NCBI GenBank assembly: GCA_023426505.1
Contig: JAFAAP010000032.1
Coordinates: 1-56,399, forward strand
Origin: Pseudomonadota bacterium
GTDB taxonomy: Bacteria; Pseudomonadota; Alphaproteobacteria; Rhizobiales; Beijerinckiaceae
Reading direction: 5' to 3'
DNA length: 56,399 nt
The notes below the pieces were generated by a model. That model did not search any database. It was not told the DNA's origin and saw nothing but the letters and a program-made list of their open reading frames with translations. Made by a program: the position numbers and the translations under genes. This document shows positions 24,723 through 33,889 of this stretch, in pieces. Every line of letters starts with the position of its first letter. Position 1 is the first letter of the stretch.

Positions 24723-25178
24723 ATGGTGACCGACGAGAGAATAGCCCTGATCGAGCTGATCGAAAAAAGGGGCTGGCGCCGATCTGATCCGCGACATGCT
24801 CGCCTTTGCCGCCGAGGGGCTGATGAACCTGGAGGTGGAGGCGCTCACCGGAGCTCCAGCCGGGATGCGCAGCCCGGATCGCCTCAACCACCGCAATGGC
24901 TATCGCGAGCGCGCCTGGGACACCCGGGCCGGCCGGATCAATCTTGCCATCCCTAGGCTGCGCAAGGGCTCCTACTTTCTCATCTTTCTCGAGCCTGGCC
25001 GCACCGCCGACAAGGCGCTCACCGCCGTGATCCAGGAGGCCTATGTCCACGGCATCTCGACCCATTCCGCCGACGATCTGGTCAAGGCCATGGGCGCCTC
25101 CGGCATCTGGAAGAGCCAGGTGAGCCGCCTGTGCGAGGAAATCGACGAGCGGATCAACGCCTTCCTAGCCCGGCCGAC
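24723..25178 (+). pseudogene. IS256-family (mutator-type) transposase remnant
   Basis: The N-terminal third of an IS256-family transposase. It starts MVTDERIALIELIEK; after an extra A in the run at 24764-24769 the reading frame moves, and continues as GADLIRDMLAFAAEGLMNLEVEAL, then HRNGYRERAWDTRAGRI and CEEIDERINAFLARP. Family similarity ends abruptly near 25178, before the first catalytic Asp of the DDE domain. It is therefore frameshifted and truncated and cannot be active. Its right junction lies about 90 bp from the 3' end of the neighbouring oxidase gene. Confidence 0.85.
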
Positions 25179-25267
25179 TCTTGGGGCTGATCTCGGCATT
25201 GCTGTTCCACAATTCCTAAAGCGCCCAAGTCTCCGCTGCCATGACCCCGCGTCAGCGCCAAACTCGC

Positions 25268-26584
25268 CTATGCATGCTTTGTACTTGGCTCTTGTGAGGA
25301 GGTAGGGTGACTGCTCAACCACATGCGGAACCGAGAGGGCGCATAGACAGATAAGGGAGCAGACGACGGTCGCTCAGCAAGGATATCTGCTACGATGCTC
25401 GCTGTGGCAGGACCTGCTGCAAGGCCGACATGGCCATGGCCAAAGGCATAGACGATGTCTGAGGAGGCCCGAGACGGCCCGATCACCGGTAATCCGTCCG
25501 GTGTCGACGGACGATGTCCCATCCAGCGCGAGATCCGATCCTCAGGAATCTGCCGAGGCAACTGCGGATAGGTGCGAAGTGCGTGATCGAGGAGAACCGA
25601 CGCCCGCTTCCAGTTTGGTGGGGCGTTGACGCTGGCGAGTTCAACTTGACCTGAAGCACGCAAGCCATTCAACGTTAACGTGTTCGCCATTTTCCCGTCG
25701 CTCGGCATTACAGGAATCCGTGGAGCGGCCTCCGGATCGGAGATGACAACGTGATAGCCTCGTTCACTTTCAAGGCTCACCCGGTCTCCCGCTTCGAAAG
25801 CCAAGGATCTCGATTGTATACCCGCGGCAACGACTGCTCGATCGCACAAGATTTGTCCAGTGTCGGTGCGAACCGCCCGCAGCCGACCAGCCTGTATGTT
25901 GAAACCGATCGCACGCGCCTTGATGACAGTCGCACCCTGCGATTGCGCGTGACTCACGAGTGCCGCGACGTACCTTCCTGGGTCGACGCAGTGAGCCCCA
26001 GCCTCAACCAGAACTCCAAATCTGTACCGAGCGTCCAGCGCAGGCTCCCTCGCACGAAGCTGCTCCTCGCTAAGCTCATGCCAGCGCACCCCGTTGTCGC
26101 GCCTCAGCCTCCAAGCCAGGGCTTCGGCCTCGAAGGCACCGCGATCTGGGTAAACATATAACAGGCCAGTTTGTTTGATGAGATCACGTACCCCAGCTTC
26201 CGCAGCGAGTTTCATGTGCCGGGTCGGGGAGTCGCGCAGAAGAACCGACAAAGCTCGCGCCGTCGCTTCGACCTTCGCGACAGTCGCCCCCGCATAAAGG
26301 AAGCGAATCAACCACGGTAGAAGGCGGGGGAACTCGGATGCCCTGATCGTCAGTGGGCCAAGTGGATCCAACAGGTAGCCTGGCACCTTTTTCCACAATC
26401 CTGGCATGGACATTGGCACCACTGATGCCGGACTGATCCAGGCTCCGTTTCCATAGCTCGCCGCCTGCTCCCGCCCCGGCTCGCCAGGCTCCAGGATGGT
26501 AACCCGATGTCCGTCACGCGCAAGCTCCAAAGCAGAAGCAGCGCCAACGATACCGGCTCCAATTACAACAACGTGAAGGCTCAT
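25268..26584 (-). CDS. FAD-dependent D-amino-acid dehydrogenase-like oxidoreductase
   Basis: A DAO-fold flavoprotein of the DadA group, 438 residues. The FAD-binding motif is VVVIGAGIVGAASALELA (5-22) with the acidic end ILEPG; SYGNGAWISP and the C-terminal GHGHVGLAAGPATA are typical of DadA. It should deaminate a D-amino acid or related imino compound at the inner face of the membrane. Family members usually end soon after a YAPSRF-like segment. Here 19 extra residues follow (RMWLSSHPTSS and more), which are probably read from sequence brought in next to the IS256 remnant. It may still be active. Confidence 0.8.
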   Translation of the reverse strand: MSLHVVVIGAGIVGAASALELARDGHRVTILEPGEPGREQAASYGNGAWISPASVVPMSMPGLWKKVPGYLLDPLGPLTIRASEFPRLLPWLIRFLYAGATVAKVEATARALSVLLRDSPTRHMKLAAEAGVRDLIKQTGLLYVYPDRGAFEAEALAWRLRRDNGVRWHELSEEQLRAREPALDARYRFGVLVEAGAHCVDPGRYVAALVSHAQSQGATVIKARAIGFNIQAGRLRAVRTDTGQILCDRAVVAAGIQSRSLAFEAGDRVSLESERGYHVVISDPEAAPRIPVMPSDGKMANTLTLNGLRASGQVELASVNAPPNWKRASVLLDHALRTYPQLPRQIPEDRISRWMGHRPSTPDGLPVIGPSRASSDIVYAFGHGHVGLAAGPATASIVADILAERPSSAPLSVYAPSRFRMWLSSHPTSSQEPSTKHA

Positions 26585-26844
26585 GAATGTCACTCGAACC
26601 TTGTTAGACGAAACCTGCCTTGAATTGCGTCGCGGTGGATCAGGGACGTCAGTTTCAACATCAGCGAGAGGTAACTCTCGTCCAAAAGCTGCTCTCGTGA
26701 CAGAGATTGCATCAACTTCCTGCGCAAGCTGCGAGCATGTGGGGCTCCAGCTTCACGCTGCTGAACAACGCGCAAGCAAGGTCAGAACGAAGAAGCCGCT
26801 GTCAGCGTGGGTCGCTTGCGACGTCATATTCCAAACGATAGCCA

Positions 26845-28590
26845 TCAGATCTGCACCTGCGTCCCGATCGCTTCCGGGTCGGCACCAATCTTCGTTAACC
26901 AGGAAAATACCGGGGGAAGGCGATCCGCGATGGATTCAACGACAATATCCAAGAAGCACGGTGTATTGAGACTGAATGCCTCTTCAAGCGCAGACTCCAG
27001 CTGCGCCGGTGTCTCGACACGATAGCTCCTGATGCCGTAGACATCGGCGAGCTTGCTCATGTCGTAGGCACCAAAGTCGACGCTGAACGTTCCGTCATTG
27101 CTGTTTGCGGGGGCATGCACGCGTTGGAGTGCTTTGATCCATCCGAAGCACGCATTGTTGAAGTGAATGAGGACTGCTGGAATGTTCAGTCGGGCCAGCG
27201 TCTCCAGCTCCCCTGCAGACATGCCCAGAGAGCCGTCACCGAACAGACCAACTGGTCGCAGTCCCGGCGCCGCAAAGTATGCTCCGACGACGGCCGGAAT
27301 CGCGTAGCCCAGTCCCCCGAAGAACCGGGGGATCACGAGTTTTGAGCGCGGATCGTGCAGCCGAAGAAATCTTGTCGAGTATGGCGTAGGCGTTCCTGCA
27401 TCGGAAATAACATGACACGGTGTCGGGAGATGGCGATTCAGCGCTTCAATGACGCGTTCCGGGCGCAGAGGGGTGCTGTCCTCCTGCAGGAAGGGTGACA
27501 TCACATCCCAGAACTCGGCCCGTTTGACATTAATCTCGTCAACCCACGATCGCGTGCGCACATCGAAGTCCGACGGCACACGAACAAGGAGATCATCCAT
27601 AACAAGCTTGGCATCACCGACGACAGGCAGGTCAATAGGATAGGTGTTCGCAATCGTGTCGGGATCGAGATCAATCTGGATGATGCGGATCTCACCGTGA
27701 GGCGCGGGCCACTTCCAGTTCATCGTTGCCACAGATCCCATCCGGCAGCCGACGTAGATAACGACATCAGCACGTGCGAGAGCCCAGAGGGCGTGAGGAT
27801 GAAAGCCATTATCACCGATAATACCGGTCGCGAGGCGATGATCATCCCTGATCACCCCCTGCCCGGTAATCGTCGTGACAACAGGAATGTCGAGGCGTTC
27901 GACAAATGCCGTGATCGCTTCGGCAGCACCGGAGCGGTTGGCCCCCCCGCCCGCGACGATGATCGGTCGACTCGCGCTGAGGATGGAAGCCATCGCCGTC
28001 TCGAGGTCGTGCTCTGGCGGCCGTACTCGATAGGACGGAGCTCGGCGGCAGTGTTCCTCAACATGCAGCAAGATCCCTTCAGACGGTATAGTCTCGTAAA
28101 GGAGATCCTCTGGGAGCGAGAGAACGACGGCACCCGGCCGGCCGCCCGTCGCCTTCCTGAACGCCCGCCGCACAACCTCCGGCAACTTTCCTACACGATT
28201 GAGCGATTCCGCGTGTTTGGTAATCGGTCTGAACAGATCCTCGATCGGTAACTCGGTGAGGGTGCCACGGCCTACGCCAGGCTGAGGAATATCGTTCACC
28301 AACAAGATTAGAGGTACTGAGGACTTGTTTGCCTCGGCCACGCCCGGCAGAGCGTACATTGCCCCGGCCCCACTTGGGCATTCGGCGACACCAGGCTTAC
28401 CAGACAGACGAGCATAGCAGTCTGCCATATAAACCGCCGAACGCTCGTCTCGGCACATAACATGCCGAGGCGCCCCCTCAATGCTTTTGAGGGCTTTGTA
28501 GAACGCGACGTTGGTATCGCCAGGGACACCGAAGATCACTTCGACGCCGTAGTCACCGAGCATCCTAACGAGGGCTTCTGCGCCGTTCAT
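26845..28590 (-). CDS. thiamine-diphosphate-dependent enzyme (acetolactate synthase-like)
   Basis: A 581-residue ThDP enzyme with the three-domain order of acetolactate synthase and benzoylformate decarboxylase. The N-terminal PYR domain includes GVPGDTNVAFYKAL and the catalytic Glu in CRDERSAVYMADCYAR. The central domain has PIIVAGGGANRSGA. The C-terminal domain binds the cofactor through GDGSLGMSAGELETLARLNIPAVLIHFNN. The start at 28590 follows TTGGAG; the longer open frame to 28794 has no family similarity. It decarboxylates or ligates a 2-keto acid; the substrate is unknown. It lies between the oxidase gene and the MLE-family gene. Confidence 0.88.
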   Translation of the reverse strand: MNGAEALVRMLGDYGVEVIFGVPGDTNVAFYKALKSIEGAPRHVMCRDERSAVYMADCYARLSGKPGVAECPSGAGAMYALPGVAEANKSSVPLILLVNDIPQPGVGRGTLTELPIEDLFRPITKHAESLNRVGKLPEVVRRAFRKATGGRPGAVVLSLPEDLLYETIPSEGILLHVEEHCRRAPSYRVRPPEHDLETAMASILSASRPIIVAGGGANRSGAAEAITAFVERLDIPVVTTITGQGVIRDDHRLATGIIGDNGFHPHALWALARADVVIYVGCRMGSVATMNWKWPAPHGEIRIIQIDLDPDTIANTYPIDLPVVGDAKLVMDDLLVRVPSDFDVRTRSWVDEINVKRAEFWDVMSPFLQEDSTPLRPERVIEALNRHLPTPCHVISDAGTPTPYSTRFLRLHDPRSKLVIPRFFGGLGYAIPAVVGAYFAAPGLRPVGLFGDGSLGMSAGELETLARLNIPAVLIHFNNACFGWIKALQRVHAPANSNDGTFSVDFGAYDMSKLADVYGIRSYRVETPAQLESALEEAFSLNTPCFLDIVVESIADRLPPVFSWLTKIGADPEAIGTQVQI

Positions 28591-28918
28591 CGATTGACTC
28601 CAATTGTAAGTTCTACTTCTAAGTCCTGTCGCCGAACGACAAAGAGGTTTGCTGAGCGGTCCCTGGCACGCCATGGGTCTCGTATCCTCTGCAAGGTGGA
28701 CGGCTCTATTGCAGCGGCATATGCTTGCTGGAATATTCTGATACAGGGATCTTTGTCTTGGCAGCCACCGCGCTGCGGGCGTCGACGATGCCATCGCAGC
28801 GTTGGCAGTCCTCCGCCTGAAAAGGTCCTGTTCTCAAAATGTCATGTCACTGACCTTAGAGATGCCAGGCCCGACGGCTTTTCGGGCAGGCACTCATCCA
28901 ATTAATCCTCGCCCATCC
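28591..28918. other. 328-bp non-coding region upstream of the ThDP enzyme gene
   Basis: It must hold the promoter of the leftward ThDP gene and the end of the MLE-operon transcript. No terminator, repeat or coding frame stands out. Confidence 0.5.
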
Positions 28919-30040
28919 TTATCCCTCTGCGAGGATGCGTGCGTTGCCGCGCAGAGAAGCCTCGCTAACGCGGATGCCGAGTCCGGGGCCATCGGGAACG
29001 ACAACACAGCCGTTGCGATTGGGAATGCGCTCTTCCAGCACGTCCTCGGTCAGGACGTGATGAGGCATGTAGAACTCGCAGCCAAGGGAGATGCCAGGTG
29101 TCGCCGCGATGAACTGAGTTCCAGCGGCGAGTGCAACTCCACCTTCCCACAACGTGCCGCCGTAGCCAGGGATGTGTGCCGTGTCGGCAATTGCCATCTG
29201 CGCCTGTGCCTTCAGGATTCCTCCAGCCTTCATCAGCTTCACAGAGATGGCATCGGCGGCTTTCAGCCTGACGATCTCCATCAAGTCGCGTGCATCGAAG
29301 CAACTTTCGTCGGCGAGAACCGGTGTATCAAGAGCTTCAGTAAAGGACGCCATTGCCGATAGACAGTCGCGCGGTACAGGCTGTTCGATGAATGTCGGAC
29401 GGAAGCGCTCCACGTCGCGGAGGACGGTGATTGCGCCAAACGGCTGAAGGGCTTGATTGTAGTCGACTCGAAGGTCGAGGCAGTCGCCGAAGGCTTCTCG
29501 CATCGCCTCCAGGTGCGCCATGTCCTCACGATGGGACTTCACTCCCGTTTTTACCTTGAAGAGCTGGTGGCCGGACGGCACCATTTCCTCCATCCGGGCC
29601 ATATCGGCTGCAAAGTCGGGGTCGGCGATCGAAAATGAAAGCGGGATTTCGGTGCGGACGCGGCCGCCGAGGAGGTCCGCGACCGAGAGCCCACATGACT
29701 TGCCGAGGATGTCAAACATCGCCATTTCGATGGCGAGCTTCGCTTCACCGTGCCCCACCAACGCCTTATCCATCTTGTGCGTGAGAGCCCGGATCTCCTT
29801 GACAGGTGCACCTACAACAAGGGGACGAAGATAGATATCGATTGCGGCAAACGCCCCTTCAGCTGTGCCGGTGAATACCTCCCACGGCGCCGCTTCGCCC
29901 CACCCGCTGATCCCGGAGGTTGAAGTCATCTCGACGAGCACGCGTTTCACTGTGCCCTTGATATTGCCGACGCCTTGTAGGCGAGCCATCTTGATGGGGC
30001 TTTCGACCAAGAACAGGCGAAGCCGATCGATGCATTCCAT
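28919..30040 (-). CDS. muconate-lactonizing-enzyme subgroup protein (enolase superfamily)
   Basis: A 373-residue enolase-superfamily protein. The catalytic lysines are in KVK (162-164), metal ligands are Asp193 (RVDYNQ), Glu219 (FIEQP) and Asp244 (LADES), and the second acid-base lysine is Lys268 in SVKLMKAGG. This pattern defines the MLE subgroup, which includes cycloisomerases, o-succinylbenzoate synthase and dipeptide or N-acyl-amino-acid epimerases. The reaction cannot be chosen from sequence alone. The ATG at 30040 has GGGAG upstream; a start at 30058 is possible. It is next to an amino-acid-type ABC importer, so an epimerase or lactone-forming role on an imported acid is likely. Confidence 0.88.
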   Translation of the reverse strand: MECIDRLRLFLVESPIKMARLQGVGNIKGTVKRVLVEMTSTSGISGWGEAAPWEVFTGTAEGAFAAIDIYLRPLVVGAPVKEIRALTHKMDKALVGHGEAKLAIEMAMFDILGKSCGLSVADLLGGRVRTEIPLSFSIADPDFAADMARMEEMVPSGHQLFKVKTGVKSHREDMAHLEAMREAFGDCLDLRVDYNQALQPFGAITVLRDVERFRPTFIEQPVPRDCLSAMASFTEALDTPVLADESCFDARDLMEIVRLKAADAISVKLMKAGGILKAQAQMAIADTAHIPGYGGTLWEGGVALAAGTQFIAATPGISLGCEFYMPHHVLTEDVLEERIPNRNGCVVVPDGPGLGIRVSEASLRGNARILAEG

Positions 30041-30075
30041 CTTCTTACTCCCGGACATTAGCTTTGGGGCTGCCT

Positions 30076-30855
30076 TCAGCGTGGCATCTGACCTTTGTGA
30101 AAGTGGCTTAGGAACGAACGCGTGGCATCCATGCGCGGCTCATCGATTGTCTGGCGCGCTGGACCTTCCTCGACCACGACTCCGTCTCGCATGAAGACGA
30201 CTTTGTCGGCGACTTCACGGGCAAAGGCGATTTCGTGGGTGACAATCACCATGGTCATCCCATCAGCGGCAAGTTGTTGTATGGTGAGAAGAACTTCGGA
30301 AACCAGTTCGGGGTCAAGCGCCGAGGTCGCTTCATCAAAGAGCATTACGTCGGGCTCCATCGCCAATGCCCGAGCGATTGCGACACGCTGCTTCTGGCCA
30401 CCGGACAGCGTCTGCGGTACTTGATATGCTCTGTCGGCGAGGCCAACTTTTTCGAGCTGTGCCATGGCCAGATCTTGGGCTTGGTTTCGCGGCAACTTAC
30501 GAACGTATATCGGTGCTTCCATCACGTTCTGCAGGACGTTCATATGCGGAAAGAGGTTGAAGTTTTGAAACACCATTCCAGTCCGCGAGCGGAACGCCGC
30601 CAGTTCCCGGCTGCTCGGTGTCTTATGTGACGGCCCGAACGCGAATGTGGTTTGCCCGACTCGGATCGAGCCGCCGTCCGGCACAACCAGCAAGTTGATG
30701 GATCGTAGCAGGGTCGATTTTCCAGATCCGGAGGGCCCGAGTAATGCGACGACGCCGCCGGCCTCCACCTTGAAGTTTATGTCCTTGAGAACTGCAAGGG
30801 ATCCGAAGCTCTTGCGCAGGGCATGAACCTCTATCATCGGATTAGGCGTCGTCAT
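30076..30855 (-). CDS. amino-acid-type ABC transporter, ATPase
   Basis: A 259-residue GlnQ-type ATPase with Walker A GPSGSGKST (about 39-47), signature LSGGQKQR, Walker B MLFDEATSALDP and switch VTHEIAFA. The common Pro of the D-E-P-T-S-A-L-D motif is replaced by Ala, which is tolerated in this family. Its start overlaps the permease stop (ATGA). Together with the single permease and binding protein upstream it forms a complete importer. Confidence 0.95.
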   Translation of the reverse strand: MTTPNPMIEVHALRKSFGSLAVLKDINFKVEAGGVVALLGPSGSGKSTLLRSINLLVVPDGGSIRVGQTTFAFGPSHKTPSSRELAAFRSRTGMVFQNFNLFPHMNVLQNVMEAPIYVRKLPRNQAQDLAMAQLEKVGLADRAYQVPQTLSGGQKQRVAIARALAMEPDVMLFDEATSALDPELVSEVLLTIQQLAADGMTMVIVTHEIAFAREVADKVVFMRDGVVVEEGPARQTIDEPRMDATRSFLSHFHKGQMPR

Positions 30856-31514
30856 GAGCTCACCCTCAACTTGCGTTCCCGTCTGCGGACAAACACTGTC
30901 AGCGGGAAGAGGATGACGAAGTACGCGACAGCTATTGCAGTGTAAGTTTCTAAAGGCCGGAAGCTGTCATGCGCCACCATCTGCCCTTGGTAGACGAGAT
31001 CTGGAACGGCCAAGACAGAAACCAGAGATGTGTTCTTGAACTGTAGGATTGACTGGTTCATGAGAGCTGGTCCCATGCGACGGAGAGCTTGCGGCAGGAT
31101 GATGCGACGCATGACGAGCGCGGGTGTCATGCCGAGCGCCGCTCCAGCCTCCGACTGGCCTGGATCGATAGAGACGATGCCGCCGCGGATGATCTCTGCG
31201 TAGAATGAGCCTCCATAGCAGGAGAGCGCCAGGAGCGACGCGGTGATCGGTGTCATCTCAATGCCGACCAGAATAGGAAGAGCATAGTAGAACCAGATCA
31301 GCTGAACGAGGATGGGCGTGCACCGAAAGATTTCGATGAATCCAAGGGACAAGGCTCTTAGCACGGCAAAGCGGGACAAGAGGCAGATTGCTGCAAGGAG
31401 TCCGATTGCCATCCCGCCGACGACAATGGCCGCAGTGAAAGCTATTGTAATGCCTAATCCTTGCAGGAAGAGCCACCTGTAGCCGAAGAGAATAGAAAAG
31501 TCCCATTCGTACAT
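30852..31514 (-). CDS. amino-acid-type ABC transporter, permease
   Basis: A 220-residue HisMQ-family permease with about five membrane helices and the ATPase-docking loop EIIRGGIVSIDPGQSEAGAALG (about 110-131). Because only one permease gene is present, the channel is probably a homodimer. It lies 64 bp after the binding-protein gene. Confidence 0.93.
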   Translation of the reverse strand: MYEWDFSILFGYRWLFLQGLGITIAFTAAIVVGGMAIGLLAAICLLSRFAVLRALSLGFIEIFRCTPILVQLIWFYYALPILVGIEMTPITASLLALSCYGGSFYAEIIRGGIVSIDPGQSEAGAALGMTPALVMRRIILPQALRRMGPALMNQSILQFKNTSLVSVLAVPDLVYQGQMVAHDSFRPLETYTAIAVAYFVILFPLTVFVRRRERKLRVSS

Positions 31515-31578
31515 GGATGTGCCGCACTCTGGAGATGAGGCCCTGCGGAGAGAACTCCGCAGGAGCGGACGACAGCAC

Positions 31579-32415
31579 TCAGATTTCGAAACCAGGCGGG
31601 AAGTCGCTCTCTTTCACGCCGACCAGTTCCATATTGCGGGTGATAGCCGATTTGATGAAGCCATTGTCGCGGTGCTTGATGATCCAGCTGTTGACGAACT
31701 CCCGCCAAGACTGATCTTCCTCGCGGCGGAACCCGGCATTGGACGTGGTAAAGTCGACTGGCGTCGGGATGATGAGTTCGCCGATGGATCGATTCTTAGC
31801 CCGAAGGCTGAGTGCGAGCACCAGAACAAGACATTGTGCGTCAACACGGCCAGCCTGAAGCGCTGCTGTTACGTCACTAGCGGTCTTAAGGCGTGAGATC
31901 TGGGCATTAGGCGCGTGCCGCGTCACAGCTGCGTCGTGCGATGAGCCGGCATCGACGCCGATACGCATGTCCGGCGTGTTAAACTCGTCCCATGTTTTGG
32001 CTGTGACGCTCTTCTTGGCAATGAAGGTAAATGAGTTTTTGAAGACCGGCTCAGAAAAGTCGATCACCTTCTGCCGCTCTGGGGTTGGATTGAGACCGAA
32101 GAACACATCGATCTTTTCGGCCTGAAGATCGAGGACCGAGTTACCCCAGGTTGTCTCAAGGAGTGTCAGTTTCAGGCCGAGATCGTCAGCCAATTTTTGA
32201 CAAATGTCGATGTAGAAGCCTCGCCATTTTCCATCGCTGAGGCTCTTTTGGTAATAGGGAGCCCCATCGGCGATACTGCCGATCCGCAGGGTACCAGAGG
32301 CCTTCACGCGTTCGAGAGAACTCGCTGCGCGCGCTCCTGTGATGCCAAAGGTGCCCGCTGAGGCACCGATTGCAGTTGCTCCGACGATTTTCCCGAATGT
32401 CCTGCGAGTAATCAT
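31579..32415 (-). CDS. amino-acid-type ABC transporter, binding protein with Tat-like signal
   Basis: A 278-residue family 3 solute-binding protein. The N-terminus MITRRTFGKIVGATAIG carries a twin-arginine motif and a hydrophobic stretch to about residue 32, so Tat export is likely, which is unusual for this family. The body has GTLRIGSIADGAPYY and GFYIDICQKLADDLGLKL, followed by KIDVFFGLNPTPERQKVIDFSEPV. The start at 32415 has AGAGGG upstream; the longer frame to 32484 adds an unlikely Cys/His-rich leader. First gene of the importer, divergent from a LysR gene. Confidence 0.9.
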   Translation of the reverse strand: MITRRTFGKIVGATAIGASAGTFGITGARAASSLERVKASGTLRIGSIADGAPYYQKSLSDGKWRGFYIDICQKLADDLGLKLTLLETTWGNSVLDLQAEKIDVFFGLNPTPERQKVIDFSEPVFKNSFTFIAKKSVTAKTWDEFNTPDMRIGVDAGSSHDAAVTRHAPNAQISRLKTASDVTAALQAGRVDAQCLVLVLALSLRAKNRSIGELIIPTPVDFTTSNAGFRREEDQSWREFVNSWIIKHRDNGFIKSAITRNMELVGVKESDFPPGFEI

Positions 32416-32540
32416 TTTTCCCTCTGATCGTCTGGAATGATATTTTATACTGTCGCAGCAATGCGGTCGTTCTTGTAACCGCACCTACTATTGATGAGAC
32501 AGCAAACTACTCGATGTAAAACTTGAAAAACTCGGGCTGT

Positions 32541-32557
32541 CATGACTATTAGTCATG
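32541..32557. promoter_or_regulatory. 17-bp palindrome between the importer and LysR genes
   Basis: CATGACT, ATT, AGTCATG: a perfect inverted repeat with 7-bp arms, 22 bp before the LysR start codon in the divergent promoter region. It has the T-N11-A form of a LysR box and is the obvious candidate site for the adjacent regulator. Confidence 0.6.
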
Positions 32558-32578
32558 GAGAGTTCACGAGGGAGCATC

Positions 32579-33487
32579 ATGCGACGTTTTCTTCCGTCGC
32601 TATCAGCGCTGCAGGCCTTTGAGGCGGCTGCCCGCTACATGAGTTTTACGAAGGCTGCCGATGAACTTGCCATCACCCAGAGTGGCATCAGTCGACAGAT
32701 TAATAACCTAGAGCAGTATCTAGGGGTTCGTCTCTTTGAGCGGTCGGGCTCGCGCCTCGTGCTGACTGATGCAGGTGGAAACTACTTTCGGGAGATCGCA
32801 CAGATCGTCAACAAACTCGAGGAGGTTTCCATTGATGCGGTCCGCGGACGGAAGGCCGACGCATCCTTGATGATTGGTGCCAACCCGAGTCTTGCCACGC
32901 GCTGGCTTGCACCCCGTCTGAGCGGCTTCATCGACAAAAACCCTGGTATGCCGATCGAGATTGCACCTGTCGGCCCCGAGCTGGATTTCGATCAGAGCCG
33001 GATCGACATCGCGATCTTGCGCGGAGTAGGCTCATGGCCGAACGCCCGCGCTTCGCTCCTCTTTCCCGAGCGGCTAGCCGTAGTGGCTTCGCCAAAGCTC
33101 ATTCCAGCAACCGCCAAGCTCAACAGGCTGGATTTCTCAGAGATCCCTACCCTTCAGAATGCAAGCAGGCCTAGCCTCTGGCTCGCCTGGCTACGGACGA
33201 CCAAACTCAGTCACAGCGGGGTCATCCAAGGCATCCGCTTTGCGAACAGCGATATGCTCATCAGTGCCGCGCTGAGTGGGCTGGGGCTTGCTGTGGTGCC
33301 CTCGCATTGTGTTGAGCATGAGCTTGCCAGAGGCGAATTGCACTTGCCTTTCGGGCAACCTGTAGAGTCCAGTGAAGGCTATTGGGTCGTATATTCTGAA
33401 CGCAAGACCCAAAAACAAAGCGTAACTTTGTTCCGTGATTGGCTTCTATCCGAGACCCGCAAATATCGAAGCGAGGTACACTCGTGA
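32579..33487 (+). CDS. LysR-family regulator, GcvA-like
   Basis: A 302-residue LysR regulator of the GcvA/AmpR group: LPSLSALQAFEAAARYMSFTKAADELAITQSGISRQI forms the N-terminal winged helix, followed by LGVRLFERSGSRLVLTDAG. The effector domain ends in GLAVVPSHCVEHELARG, as in GcvA. The ATG at 32579 follows GAGGGAG. Divergent orientation from the ABC importer, and the palindrome between them, indicate control of that importer and probably of the MLE gene. Confidence 0.92.
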   Translation: MRRFLPSLSALQAFEAAARYMSFTKAADELAITQSGISRQINNLEQYLGVRLFERSGSRLVLTDAGGNYFREIAQIVNKLEEVSIDAVRGRKADASLMIGANPSLATRWLAPRLSGFIDKNPGMPIEIAPVGPELDFDQSRIDIAILRGVGSWPNARASLLFPERLAVVASPKLIPATAKLNRLDFSEIPTLQNASRPSLWLAWLRTTKLSHSGVIQGIRFANSDMLISAALSGLGLAVVPSHCVEHELARGELHLPFGQPVESSEGYWVVYSERKTQKQSVTLFRDWLLSETRKYRSEVHS

Positions 33488-33889
33488 CATCAGGACTGAT
33501 GAGATCGGTCTAAGCGCTGCCGGCTCCATTGCTTTGAAAGCACAGCGTTCGAACCGGCGCCAAATCCTTGGTGATCATGCATCATGGCAATATGCAAAGC
33601 CCGGAAAGGGTCATCCTCTGCCGATCCCCCGATCTCCAGGAACGTCCGATGTTCCTCGCGAGAGCACACTTTGGGTCTACTTCCGAGAGGTGCCGGGCGG
33701 ACACCAGCCGCACGATGCTTCCTGAAGAGGTAACGGAACCGAGGTGGCGGATCCTTTCGTTTCCCGGATCATGGCCGGCTCCAATCGCCGCTTTGTCAAA
33801 TGTGCGAACGACCATCCAGGTCGGATGGCAACAGATGCGGTGCCAACTGTCGTTCGTCAGTAGACGCAACCCGGAAGGAAGACTTGGGA
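33488..33889. other. 402-bp region without a supported gene
   Basis: Short frames cross it on both strands, but none shows a domain or good ribosome binding site. The last ~60 bp contain the GGAAGGAAG ribosome binding site of the amine-oxidase-like gene. I see no repeat or terminator. Confidence 0.5.
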
